Shown: positions 16,512 to 24,611 of the stretch, one piece after another
How positions within the stretch are numbered: the stretch's first letter is position 1
Layout of the letters: every line of letters begins with the position of its first letter
Assembly (NCBI GenBank): GCA_028277945.1
Contig: JANQFH010000024.1
Location: 116,711 to 180,710 of the forward strand
DNA length: 64,000 nucleotides
Reading direction: 5' to 3'
Origin: Oligoflexia bacterium
Lineage (GTDB): Bacteria; Bdellovibrionota_G; JANQFH01
Program-made: the position numbers and the translations under genes
The notes under the pieces: model-generated
The model's input: only the letters and a program-made list of their open reading frames with translations
The model's database searches: none
Told to the model about the DNA's origin: nothing

Positions 16512-17306
16512 ATGAGTGGTTTCTGTTTGCGGCACAACCGCGATAAGCAGTTGTGCCCTTTTTTCATCTTAGCGTTTGTACTGTCGATGACGTTCGTGGC
16601 ATGCCAGTATCGTGAAGATCAGCTTAAGGACAAAATGGACAGGCAGTCTGGGGAAGTGGCCGCTTTGCAGCAGCGGGTTGACAGTTTTTCTCGAGAGTTT
16701 GCCGCTAAGGAAGAGGCCATCGACGATTTGCTCGAGAGTGTTAAACAGGAACGTGCCGACACGCAGGTGACGATTCAGGATATGCGTACTGAAATACAAG
16801 GGTTGCGCGGTGATATCGAAGAGCTCGGACACAAGCTAGAAGTTCTTAAGCTTGATGTGCAAAAGATACGAGCAGACTTTCAAAACAACAGCCTCAGTCG
16901 TCTTGAGCAGGGTCGCAGTGGTGCTGACGATGTCGAGTTCTACAACCGAACCTTGAAGATCATACTGGAGGAGAAGGACTACACTCTTGGCATTACCAAG
17001 TTTCAGGAGTTTATCCGTAAGTACCCACAGAGCACGCTCGCAGACAATGCCGCCTATTGGATCGGCGAAGGTTACTACGCGCAAGGCAAGTTCGGCGAAG
17101 CGATCCTTGAGTTCCAACGGATCATGGACGACTATCCTAACAGTGATAAGGTCTGTGCTGCCCTACTCAAGCAAGCGCTTTGTTTTGAGAACCTCGGTCA
17201 GAGAGACAAGGCAAAGGTCTTTTTTGAAGAGACCGGTGCCCGTTGCCAAGGTAAGCCTGAAGGCAGACAAGCGGCACAGCGTCTTGCCGAACTAAAGAAA
17301 AAGTAA
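16512..17306 (+). CDS. cpoB: CpoB/YbgF-like TPR lipoprotein
   Basis: 264 residues from ATG 16512; TTG 16494, directly after the pal stop, is an alternative. The N-terminus has a lipoprotein-like signal ending SMTFVAC, where E. coli CpoB has a plain signal peptide. A coiled coil follows (about residues 35-125), then three TPR units of the YbgF type: KDYTLGITKFQEFIRKYPQS, AAYWIGEGYYAQGKFGEAI and ALLKQALCFENLGQRDKA. CpoB links Tol-Pal constriction to septal peptidoglycan synthesis, and its place after pal supports that role. Confidence 0.88.
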   Translation: MSGFCLRHNRDKQLCPFFILAFVLSMTFVACQYREDQLKDKMDRQSGEVAALQQRVDSFSREFAAKEEAIDDLLESVKQERADTQVTIQDMRTEIQGLRGDIEELGHKLEVLKLDVQKIRADFQNNSLSRLEQGRSGADDVEFYNRTLKIILEEKDYTLGITKFQEFIRKYPQSTLADNAAYWIGEGYYAQGKFGEAILEFQRIMDDYPNSDKVCAALLKQALCFENLGQRDKAKVFFEETGARCQGKPEGRQAAQRLAELKKK

Positions 17307-17312
17307 GCTTCT

Positions 17313-18356
17313 GTGGCTTTACTCGGCATAGAAACCTCTTGTGACGAAACCGCAGCAGCGGTGATTTCAGATCAGGGCGAGATTCTCTCATCTATTGTCC
17401 GGTCCCAACAGCAGCTGCACGCACCCTTTCTCGGGGTGGTACCCGAAGTGGCGTCAAGGTCTCACTGTACGACCATGCTGCCGATAATCGATGCAGCTCT
17501 CAAGAGCGCTGGCATCGACTATCCGCAGCTGTCTGCCGTTGCCGTCACCACCGGCCCCGGCCTCCGTGGCAGCCTCTTGGTAGGCCTGGTCACAGCCAAG
17601 GCTTTGGCCTACGGTTTGCAATTACCGCTTATCGGCGTTGACCATCTAGAAGCCCACATCGCCGCAGCCTTTTTGGGTGAGGCCGAGCCACGTTTTCCCC
17701 TGCTCGCCCTGGTAATCTCTGGCGGCCATACCATGCTCTGTTTCCTCACTCGCTTCGGCGAGATGGAGATCGTTGGCAATACCTTAGACGACGCCGTAGG
17801 TGAAGCCTACGACAAGGTCGCCACTTTTCTCGATCTCGGCTATCCAGGTGGACCGATCATCGATCGCTTGGCAGAGGAGTACGCTGGAGACTTGATAGAG
17901 CTGCCGATTCCTATGCAGCGCTCTGGAGATCTAAATTTTAGCTTTAGCGGCTTAAAGACCGCGGTAGTGCAATTTTGTAGAGCTTATCCAAAAGAGGTCG
18001 GTGAACACAAAGACAAGATTGCTGCCTCTTTCCAACGTGCTGCTGTAACCTCCCTCATGCAAAAGCTACTAAGAGCCGGTGAGCTCTACCCGCAGGTGCA
18101 ACAGATTATCGTTTGTGGTGGAGTCTCCTGCAACCGCGCTCTTCGTCGTGCCCTTAGGGAGCAACCAGTTTTTCGCCAGCGACCGCTCCTCCTGCCAGAG
18201 CCACAGTACTGTACCGATAATGCGGCGATGATTGCCAAGCTGGGGCACTACTACTTTAAACGCGAGAATTTCACTCCCCTTGACGTTTCTCCTTATACCT
18301 CCGCAAGTCATTCCCCCGTGTGTCATCGTCGAACGGACATCTCTCCTATGGCATAG
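17313..18356 (+). CDS. tsaD: tRNA N6-threonylcarbamoyladenosine transferase
   Basis: 347 residues starting at GTG 17313, six bases after the cpoB stop. Family motifs are MALLGIETSCDETAAA at the start, the metal ligands H111 and H115 in DHLEAH, the VISGGHTML loop, LDDAVGEAYDKVA and IVCGGVSCNRALR, with the final metal-binding Asp in the YCTDNAAM region. TsaD, with TsaB and TsaE encoded elsewhere, completes t6A at position 37 of ANN-decoding tRNAs in the cytoplasm. It is adjacent to rsmA. Confidence 0.96.
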   Translation: MALLGIETSCDETAAAVISDQGEILSSIVRSQQQLHAPFLGVVPEVASRSHCTTMLPIIDAALKSAGIDYPQLSAVAVTTGPGLRGSLLVGLVTAKALAYGLQLPLIGVDHLEAHIAAAFLGEAEPRFPLLALVISGGHTMLCFLTRFGEMEIVGNTLDDAVGEAYDKVATFLDLGYPGGPIIDRLAEEYAGDLIELPIPMQRSGDLNFSFSGLKTAVVQFCRAYPKEVGEHKDKIAASFQRAAVTSLMQKLLRAGELYPQVQQIIVCGGVSCNRALRRALREQPVFRQRPLLLPEPQYCTDNAAMIAKLGHYYFKRENFTPLDVSPYTSASHSPVCHRRTDISPMA

Positions 18357-18362
18357 GGGTTG

Positions 18363-19196
18363 ATGCAACTCTTTGGCCACAGACCAAAACGGCGCGCCGG
18401 CCAAAATTTTCTCGTGCACGCGAGCACGGCCGAGCGGTTTGTCGATACGGCAACCCATCCAGCTCTTGCGAATGTGACAACAGTCGTTGAGATTGGCCCC
18501 GGTCTTGGCGCCATCACGCAAATTCTCTGCCGTCGCTTTCCCCAAGTCATAGCCATTGAAGCGGACCGACGACTTGTCAAGATTTGGCAAGAGAAGCTAT
18601 CCCAACCGAAAAACTTACAGTTAATACAAGCAGACGCCACCAACTTTGACTACGCTCGCTTGGCAAAAAGGCTTGGCCATCGCCTCTGCATCTTTGGTAA
18701 TCTGCCCTTCAATGTCTCTACGGTCATCCTCGAACGTCTCTTTAGCCAGTGGCAGCACATCAGTTACGCTCATCTCACCTTTCAGCAGGAGGTGGCTGCC
18801 CGGTTGGTGGCAAAACCGGGCAGCAGAGACTACGGTTCGCTCACACTCTTTGCTTACCTATACTGCGATGTGGAAAAGCAGCTGAACATCGATAAAAATC
18901 AATTCTTTCCTCTGCCCAAGGTGGACACAACCGTTGTTGGGCTGAGCTTTCTCGATCATCCACGTGTTGAGGCGGCGCATCTAAAAGACTTTGAAAAGTT
19001 CGTCCGCCAGCTCTTTATGTACCGGCGTAAGACTCTGCTCAACGGCCTGAAGCAGATACGCCGTTTTTCATCTTCTCTTGCGCAGGCTCAAGAGTATTTA
19101 CAACAGCAAAAACTTAAGGCAGACATTCGAGTGGAGAGGTTGACCCCTGCCGAGATTTACGAACTCTACTGTTACTGTTGTCGTAAGGAGGCATAG
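18363..19196 (+). CDS. rsmA: 16S rRNA A1518/A1519 dimethyltransferase
   Basis: 277 residues from ATG 18363 (TTG 18360 directly before is less likely). The motifs are RAGQNFLVHASTAERFVD, the SAM-binding VVEIGPGLGAITQIL, IAIEADRR and the substrate-adenine pocket FGNLPFNVSTVIL. FNLPFNV replaces the commoner NLPYN, a conservative change. RsmA (KsgA) dimethylates two adenines in helix 45 of 16S rRNA late in 30S assembly. It sits seven bases after tsaD and three before the MBL gene, in one operon. Confidence 0.94.
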   Translation: MQLFGHRPKRRAGQNFLVHASTAERFVDTATHPALANVTTVVEIGPGLGAITQILCRRFPQVIAIEADRRLVKIWQEKLSQPKNLQLIQADATNFDYARLAKRLGHRLCIFGNLPFNVSTVILERLFSQWQHISYAHLTFQQEVAARLVAKPGSRDYGSLTLFAYLYCDVEKQLNIDKNQFFPLPKVDTTVVGLSFLDHPRVEAAHLKDFEKFVRQLFMYRRKTLLNGLKQIRRFSSSLAQAQEYLQQQKLKADIRVERLTPAEIYELYCYCCRKEA

Positions 19197-19199
19197 GCT

Positions 19200-20048
19200 A
19201 TGGGTTGGAAGATAGACTGTATTAGTATGGGGAGCTTTGGGCTAGATGGCGGTGCTATGTTTGGCATCATTCCCAAGCCTCTGTGGCAGCGCACCAACCC
19301 TGACGATGATAAGAACCGTATCACCCTGCAGAGCAACTGTATGTTGCTACGTCAGGGAGAGCGCTGTGTGATCGTAGAGGTAGGCAACAGTTTTGACTTT
19401 AGCGATAAGGATCGATCTATCTATGCTATTGGTGGTGTGACTCCGCAACCGACTTGGCAGCAGGCTCTCAAACCTTTTGATTTAACGCCTGAACAGATCA
19501 CCGACGTCATCTGTACGCATCTACATTTTGATCATGCCGGTGGCCTGTCTTTTCTGAATTCAGATGGCAAGCGGCAGCTCAGCTTTCCTAATGCTACTCA
19601 TTATATCCAGAAGCGTCAGCTGGAGTGGGCCAAAGCACCCTCAGAAAAGGATGCCGGCAGCTTTCGTAGTGAGGGTATCTATCCCTTTATAGAAGATCAC
19701 GCCAAGTGCGTTTTCTTAGAGGGGGATGGCGAGCTCTTCGAAGGTGTGCGGGTTACTACGGTGGATGGTCATACACCGGCACAGCAACTGGTGCATGTGC
19801 AGCAGCAGGAGCAGAACTGGGTCTTTGTGGCCGATCTTATTCCCACCACCTCGCATCTACATCTGCCCTACATCATGGCCTATGATGTTGAGCCGCTAAA
19901 GACCCTCAAAGAGAAACAGGACTTTCTAAAGCAAGCAGTGGATGAGGCGTGGACCCTCTGGTTCTATCACGACCCAAAGACCATTGCTGCCAAGGTCACC
20001 TTTGATGGCAGGCGCTTCCAACTCGGCGAGGTGGTTTTGCCAGGCTGA
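19200..20048 (+). CDS. MBL-fold metallohydrolase
   Basis: 282 residues with the metallo-beta-lactamase motif THLHFDHAGG (near residue 102), a downstream DGHTPAQQLVHV and a final WFYHDP histidine. The N-terminus, MGSFGLDGGAMFGIIPKPLW, resembles Zn-dependent hydrolases annotated as lactonase-like or glyoxalase-II-like. The substrate is unknown. There is no signal peptide, so it should be cytoplasmic. An excellent ribosome-binding site (AAGGAGG) lies in the end of rsmA; the start is four bases past the rsmA stop. Confidence 0.85.
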   Translation: MGWKIDCISMGSFGLDGGAMFGIIPKPLWQRTNPDDDKNRITLQSNCMLLRQGERCVIVEVGNSFDFSDKDRSIYAIGGVTPQPTWQQALKPFDLTPEQITDVICTHLHFDHAGGLSFLNSDGKRQLSFPNATHYIQKRQLEWAKAPSEKDAGSFRSEGIYPFIEDHAKCVFLEGDGELFEGVRVTTVDGHTPAQQLVHVQQQEQNWVFVADLIPTTSHLHLPYIMAYDVEPLKTLKEKQDFLKQAVDEAWTLWFYHDPKTIAAKVTFDGRRFQLGEVVLPG

Positions 20049-20090
20049 CAGTACCGTTGACCTACCTTCTCCTTTTGGTAACGTTTGCTC

Positions 20091-20660
20091 ATGCAAGATG
20101 GGTTCTTAACCGACCGTCGAAAAGAGCTTGAAGAGAGCTTCTTTCATCGACTCGAGGTCAAGCAGCTTGAAAAAATGCAGCAGGAGCAGCAAAAGGCTGA
20201 CAGACGCCAAGCCCTGAAAAACGCCTCTGGCATTGCTGACCCCGCCCTTCTCGACAAGCTGCTTGAATTAGAGATTTCGCCGCAGACCCTAGCAGCGCTC
20301 ACGCTCACGCCGTTGATAGAGGTGGCCTGGGCAGATGGTAAGATGGAGGATAAAGAGCGCACGGCGATTCTTGCCGCCGCAGAAGACCAGGGTGTGCAAA
20401 AGCAAAGCGCTGCCAGCGAGCTCCTGCAGGCGTGGCTCAACCACCGTCCTGGGCCAGAACTTATGCAAACCTGGCAAGACTACATTCAGCAGCTTGGAAA
20501 ACAGATGTCGGCAGAAGAGTTTACCGGTCTGAAACTTGCGGTACTCCACCGCGCCCGAGCCGTTGCTGAAGCCGCCGGCGGCTTCCTCGGCCTTGGCAAC
20601 AAGGTCTCCAAAGAGGAAGAGCAGGTATTGCAAAAGCTGGAGAAGGCTTTTACAAACTAG
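20091..20660 (+). CDS. TerB-like protein
   Basis: 189 residues from ATG 20091 (TTG 20085 is an in-frame alternative). The first 50 residues are a charged coiled coil. The core contains PLIEVAWADGKMEDKERTAIL, the acidic metal-binding helix-loop typical of TerB-fold proteins, followed by a second helical half ending in GGFLGLGNKVSKEEEQVL. TerB-like domains occur in stress and membrane-associated complexes; a specific role cannot be assigned. Its TAG stop overlaps the stop of the convergent HEPN gene within CTAG. Confidence 0.75.
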   Translation: MQDGFLTDRRKELEESFFHRLEVKQLEKMQQEQQKADRRQALKNASGIADPALLDKLLELEISPQTLAALTLTPLIEVAWADGKMEDKERTAILAAAEDQGVQKQSAASELLQAWLNHRPGPELMQTWQDYIQQLGKQMSAEEFTGLKLAVLHRARAVAEAAGGFLGLGNKVSKEEEQVLQKLEKAFTN

Positions 20661-21112
20661 CTGGATTTGTCACTGTGCATTTGATTAATCTCTCGTTTTA
20701 TAGCGGTAACAAATTGCTTGGCTGCTTCGAGATAGCCCTTTAATTCCTGCGTGCCCATTTCAAAAATTCCTAAATACTCAAATCGATTTCGCCGTTTTCT
20801 GAGGCGATTAAACTTTAGAAGCAACTGCTTGTATTCCTTTCCCAGCATCCTTTCTACGGCAATCAGAACGCCCTGATGTTGGCGGACGGGTCCTGGGCGA
20901 TAGCCATGAAGCCTTAGCAGAGCATTAGCCGTATGAAAGAACGCCTTATATACAAAGTCCATCGCTCCAGCCTCGTCAAAGGAGATTAACTTACTTGCTG
21001 AATCAAGGTCCTTTTCGGCTCGGATCATCAGCAATTCAACCTGCTCTTTCCCTATTCCAGGCTCGTGTTTTAATTGGCCCTTTTCCAGCAAATCTTTAAA
21101 GTCCGTTTTCAT
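20657..21112 (-). CDS. HEPN-domain protein, probable toxin of a HEPN/MNT pair
   Basis: 151 residues, all helical. The sequence AEKDLDSASKLISFDEAGAMDFVYKAFFHTANALLRLHGY is a typical HEPN N-terminal half, and the end has RLRKRRNRFEYLG. The conserved HEPN ribonuclease motif is R-x4-6-H; here the terminal position is Tyr, as in some family members, so nuclease activity is uncertain. It lies two bases downstream of a MNT nucleotidyltransferase gene, the standard pairing in which the MNT partner neutralises the HEPN toxin, in known cases by AMPylating it. The pair is inserted against the direction of the surrounding genes. Confidence 0.8.
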   Translation of the reverse strand: MKTDFKDLLEKGQLKHEPGIGKEQVELLMIRAEKDLDSASKLISFDEAGAMDFVYKAFFHTANALLRLHGYRPGPVRQHQGVLIAVERMLGKEYKQLLLKFNRLRKRRNRFEYLGIFEMGTQELKGYLEAAKQFVTAIKREINQMHSDKSS

Positions 21113-21114
21113 AG

Positions 21115-21687
21115 TTACGTTTTCAGTTCAATGCGCTTTTGCTTTAATACATTCATAACAAAGCTGTCTTTCTGTCTTTGCTTCCCCCCCCATTCTTCTT
21201 CGGTGTGATAGATGTAGGATATCTCTCGACTGAACTGCTTTTCTAAGGTCTGAAGTTTTTCTGTAAACTTCGAATCGTCAAATTTTTCATTATCTACAAT
21301 AAGACACAGGTCAATGTCCGAATAGGCTTTCTCCTCGCCCTTGGCAAAGGATCCATAAATAAAGCCGCGCTTGACAGCTGTAAACTCCTTTAAAAGATCT
21401 TGCAAGGCTCCCTTTATACCAATCGTCTTGAAAATAAGAGACTTTAGATCTTGGTATAAGGGATGGTCTTTATTAATGGAAAAAAATTTCTGCACTCCTC
21501 GCTTTTCCGATTTAAAGAGGTTGTCTTTTTCAAGCGCTTGCAGCTCTTTAGACAGGTTGCCGGCGCTGACTTCCAACCTACGCGCTATATCTCGCAAGTG
21601 CAGCCAAGCATCAGGATTCGTGAAAAAATAGGCAAGGAGCTTATTTCGTAGAGTCGCTTTATCTGTTCGTAGCAGTATCGGTGGCAT
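21115..21687 (-). CDS. MNT-type nucleotidyltransferase antitoxin with winged-helix N-terminus
   Basis: 190 residues from ATG 21687 (an ATG at 21708 within the operator is also in frame). Residues about 10-80 form a winged helix: LAYFFTNPDAWLHLRDIARRLEV then SAGNLSKELQALEKDNLF. The C-terminal half is a minimal nucleotidyltransferase with GSFAKGEEKAYSDIDLCLI near residue 115. The combination suggests an antitoxin that both represses its operon and inactivates the HEPN partner. No ribosome-binding site is visible; the promoter and operator immediately precede the start. Confidence 0.83.
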   Translation of the reverse strand: MPPILLRTDKATLRNKLLAYFFTNPDAWLHLRDIARRLEVSAGNLSKELQALEKDNLFKSEKRGVQKFFSINKDHPLYQDLKSLIFKTIGIKGALQDLLKEFTAVKRGFIYGSFAKGEEKAYSDIDLCLIVDNEKFDDSKFTEKLQTLEKQFSREISYIYHTEEEWGGKQRQKDSFVMNVLKQKRIELKT

Positions 21688-21688
21688 T

Positions 21689-21727
21689 GTTATATAAATA
21701 TATAACATATGTTATATTTTTTTACAA
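21689..21727 (-). promoter_or_regulatory. Operator-promoter of the HEPN/MNT operon
   Basis: Three GTTATAT half sites alternate in direction at 21689-21695, 21700-21706 and 21711-21717. The outer pair forms a perfect 18-bp palindrome (21700-21717). A promoter-like TTGTAA (21727-21722), 17-base spacer and TATATA (21704-21699) overlaps it, so binding by the winged-helix antitoxin would block transcription. Confidence 0.6.
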
Positions 21728-21734
21728 CATAAGT

Positions 21735-22016
21735 GTTCAACTTGCCTTTGTGACTGCGGCGGCGGCAAAAGCCTACCTCGTCCAAGCCGGCAAAATCGTT
21801 GCGGACTTTGTGCCGCCCAAGACAGGCAAATTTGTCGATGCTGTTGGCGCGGGTGACGCCTTTAGCGCTGCGGTTATCCTTGGTCTCTATAATGATTGGC
21901 CAGAGAGTCAGCTGTTACAAAGAGCTTGCGGGTACGCCACCGCCACCTGTGAGATTCAAGGGGCCGTTAGTCATGATCGCAGTCACTATCAACGATGGTG
22001 CGATAGATGGTGCTAA
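21735..22016 (+). pseudogene. 3' remnant of a PfkB-family sugar kinase gene
   Basis: The frame encodes about 93 residues matching only the C-terminal end of ribokinase/PfkB kinases, including the catalytic-loop signature KTGKFVDAVGAGDAFSAAVI and LLQRACGYATATCEIQGAV. The N-terminal two thirds of a kinase, including the substrate-binding half, are absent. Similarity fades out at the HEPN/MNT operator, so the 5' part was probably lost when that module arrived. No start codon with a ribosome-binding site is present. Confidence 0.8.
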
Positions 22017-22033
22017 AGCTTAGGGTGCCACAG

Positions 22034-22948
22034 CTAAAAGCGTATGCCCAAGCCAGCCACGGGAGCAAAGAAGATACGATCATCAAAGACGTGGAATTGC
22101 AAACCAAAGGTTGGGCCTAAGTGTTTCGTAAGATAACAGGTGATATCAAACTTTGCACCAACGTAGAACTCATCCTCTTCAAGGATGCCGAGCAACGGCG
22201 CAAATCGTAACCATAGCTCTTCGCTTACCGTGAAGCGGTTGATCAAGCTAAAGTAACCTCCTGATAAACCGTTGCCACCTTGGTCGACATGGAGAAAGCC
22301 GATCCCTACCCCTGGTTGGTTATGAAGCCTGGGTCTGGCCATGAGGTGTAGACCTGTTTGCACTACCGTGAGTTCATCATTTGGATCACTATTTGGCGAG
22401 TAAGATGTTTCAAAATCAATGCCGATGTTACGAAAGTCCAAAGAGATGTCTCCTAATATTTGTGCGTTCTTGGTGAGATTGTATCCCCCCTTTGCATGCA
22501 ACTCACCATGCAGTCGTTGAAAACGTTGTAGCTGGGGCTCGTCAGCAGGCCGGTCGTAATAGTAAAAGACAAAACCAAATGCAGAGGCAACATAAAGTAG
22601 GATTGCCGTCAACGCCTCGTCCTTGTCTGATCTATCCGCGGTAACTGGGCCACGAATCTGGTCTTTTGTGCTCCCCTCGATGGCCGTCGGTGCCTGTGGG
22701 TAAAAACCAACATCGCCCTGTTTGGAACGGTACAGCTCATAGCCGGCTCGACATCGTTGCTGACACCTCGCGATGCAGGCTTTAAGCACTTGTTCTCGAC
22801 GGGAAGCATCAACAATCGTCTCAAACTGTTTTTGGCATTGTTGCGAACACTCTTGAATACAGTCTGCCACACCCTCAGCCGAGGTCTGCGCATTGGCGGC
22901 TGTTGGCAATGCTAGCAGCAGAAGCAAACAGAGAAACAGCATACGCAT
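22034..22948 (-). CDS. Secreted Cys-rich, beta-barrel-like protein
   Basis: About 304 residues from ATG 22948. A signal peptide (LFLCLLLLLALPTAANA) is followed by a Cys-rich segment with the spacing C-x3-C-x3-C about residues 33-41 and C-x3-C-x3-C about residues 60-70 (DCIQECSQQC and ACIARCQQRC), suggesting a small disulfide-bonded helical hairpin. A hydrophobic stretch near residue 120 (TAILLYVASAFGFVFYYY) follows. The last 150 residues look like amphipathic beta strands ending in GLGIRF, an outer-membrane barrel terminus. The function is unknown. It is divergent from the Rieske gene. Confidence 0.65.
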   Translation of the reverse strand: MRMLFLCLLLLLALPTAANAQTSAEGVADCIQECSQQCQKQFETIVDASRREQVLKACIARCQQRCRAGYELYRSKQGDVGFYPQAPTAIEGSTKDQIRGPVTADRSDKDEALTAILLYVASAFGFVFYYYDRPADEPQLQRFQRLHGELHAKGGYNLTKNAQILGDISLDFRNIGIDFETSYSPNSDPNDELTVVQTGLHLMARPRLHNQPGVGIGFLHVDQGGNGLSGGYFSLINRFTVSEELWLRFAPLLGILEEDEFYVGAKFDITCYLTKHLGPTFGLQFHVFDDRIFFAPVAGLGIRF

Positions 22949-22983
22949 TGATAAACCCAATCTAAGATGATAGGCAAGCCTTT

Positions 22984-24588
22984 ATGACGAACCCCTCCCA
23001 CTGGTATGAAGCTGGGACCATTGCCGATCTTCGTAAGAAAGGCCGCCTGCTCTTTCGTCATGGGCCATTGCAGCTTGCTATATTTCAAGTGGATGAGCAA
23101 ATCTTTGCCATAGACAACCGTTGTCCGCATGAGGGCTATCCTCTGGTTGAGGGAAAGATCGCTGCCGGGGAAAAGGTGCTTACCTGTAACTGGCACAACT
23201 GGAAGTTTGATCTGCACAGCGGCCGCTGTCTGCGTGGTAGTGACAACACCCGAGTCTACCCTACCAAGTCAGAGTCTGGATCAATCTGGGTCGAGATTGC
23301 ACCGCCAAACAAAGAGGAAATTGCCACGCGTCTACTGGCAGGACTCAAGCAGGCGATTGCCAAGCAGGAGTACGGTAGGATTGCGCGTACACTTGCACGG
23401 CTCCATTTCAACGGCATTGATCTCAAGCGTGCTTTGATCCACGCTATTGAAAACTCCTACGATCGACTCGAGTTTGGTACCACACACGCCTATGCAGCTA
23501 CGGCCGACTGGTTGCAGCTCTATCAAGAGAGCCCAACAAACCTAGAGAGCCAGATCATTGCTCTGGCCGAAGCCATCGATCATATTGCCCAGGACAGTCT
23601 GCGCCATCCCTCCTACCCTTACCCCCAGACAAGCCGCGAGTTCTCGCATGCGGGTTTTCTCGATGCCGTAGAAAAAGAAGACGAAGAAGGGGCGCTGTCC
23701 CAACTCCGCGGTGCTTTTAATGCAGGTAAGAGCTTTGCCGATTTGGAGCACTCGCTAACTGCTGCGGCATTGGCGCATTACAATGACTTTGGTCACTCGC
23801 TCATCTATGTCTATAAGAGCCGCTATCTCATCGAACAGTTAGGCAGCTGCGTTGAGCAGCCCTTATCTCTGGCATTGGGCCGATCGCTATGCGGCGCTAC
23901 CCGCGAGGATCTACTACCGGAGTTTCGTAAGTATACGCACTACCTAGATGCGGCATCCAAGCAGCCACCGTCCTCTCAGCAAGATGTTGAGGATGTAGAG
24001 GATCTGTTCGGCCTCTCAGTCAACCGCGCCATGCAATGGGTCGTCGACAAACTACAGAGCCACGCACCAATGGCAGTTTTCGCCGCTCTGCTCGAGGTTA
24101 ATGCCCGCAACCTGCTTTGCTATGATATGGGTTTTCAAACAGCCAGCGATCGATCGGTAAGCGATAACGTTGGTTGGCTTGATTTTACCCACGCCATCAC
24201 CTTTGCCAATGCCGCTCGCATGCAGTGCAGCCGTTTCCCAGAGTTTTGGCCGCAGGCACTGCTGCAGCTCGCCTGTTTTCACGGCCGCAACCAGCCTTAC
24301 ACCACGGCTGTGGACGAAGAGAGGTGGCAGGTAGAAAACAGCGAGCGCTTTTTTGCTGCGGCCAGCGAGCAGATCTTCGATCATGGAATGGCGCGTCCCA
24401 TCTACTCAGCACATCTGCTTAAAACCACGATTGCTGTGAGAGAAGAGCTACCCACGGCAACACCTAGCGGCACGCGCTACCTGCTGGCAGCCTTGAATCG
24501 ATTCCTGCACTCCCCCATCAAAACCAAACACACCCGCCGCGTTGCCAAACAGGCAATTAGCTTAGTGTCACGAGACTTTCACTCTTAG
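22984..24588 (+). CDS. Rieske-domain fusion protein
   Basis: 534 residues. Residues about 5-105 are a ferredoxin-type Rieske domain with complete [2Fe-2S] ligands C47, H49, C68 and H71 (NRCPHEGYPL and TCNWHNWKFD). The remaining 420 residues are helical and rich in His, without any motif of ring-hydroxylating oxygenase catalytic domains that I recognise; conserved-looking blocks are RALIHAIENSYDRLEFGTTH and AALAHYNDFGHSLIYVYKSR. It is thus not a standard oxygenase alpha subunit. There is no signal peptide. It probably feeds electrons to an attached, unidentified redox or metal centre. It is convergent with the next gene. Confidence 0.75.
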   Translation: MTNPSHWYEAGTIADLRKKGRLLFRHGPLQLAIFQVDEQIFAIDNRCPHEGYPLVEGKIAAGEKVLTCNWHNWKFDLHSGRCLRGSDNTRVYPTKSESGSIWVEIAPPNKEEIATRLLAGLKQAIAKQEYGRIARTLARLHFNGIDLKRALIHAIENSYDRLEFGTTHAYAATADWLQLYQESPTNLESQIIALAEAIDHIAQDSLRHPSYPYPQTSREFSHAGFLDAVEKEDEEGALSQLRGAFNAGKSFADLEHSLTAAALAHYNDFGHSLIYVYKSRYLIEQLGSCVEQPLSLALGRSLCGATREDLLPEFRKYTHYLDAASKQPPSSQQDVEDVEDLFGLSVNRAMQWVVDKLQSHAPMAVFAALLEVNARNLLCYDMGFQTASDRSVSDNVGWLDFTHAITFANAARMQCSRFPEFWPQALLQLACFHGRNQPYTTAVDEERWQVENSERFFAAASEQIFDHGMARPIYSAHLLKTTIAVREELPTATPSGTRYLLAALNRFLHSPIKTKHTRRVAKQAISLVSRDFHS

Positions 24589-24589
24589 G

Positions 24590-24607
24590 TTCGTATACGA
24601 ATTTTTT
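24590..24607 (+). terminator. Weak Rho-independent terminator after the Rieske gene
   Basis: A 12-bp palindrome, TTCGTATACGAA (24590-24601), is followed by six T residues. The stem is short, so confidence is moderate; it lies between convergent genes. Confidence 0.5.
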
Positions 24608-24611
24608 GCTT

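Noticed and set aside
21681-22016. Reading the PfkB remnant as an intact small gene
   Set aside because: The only ATG-type starts lie within the MNT operator or coding region on the other strand, and two thirds of the kinase fold is missing.
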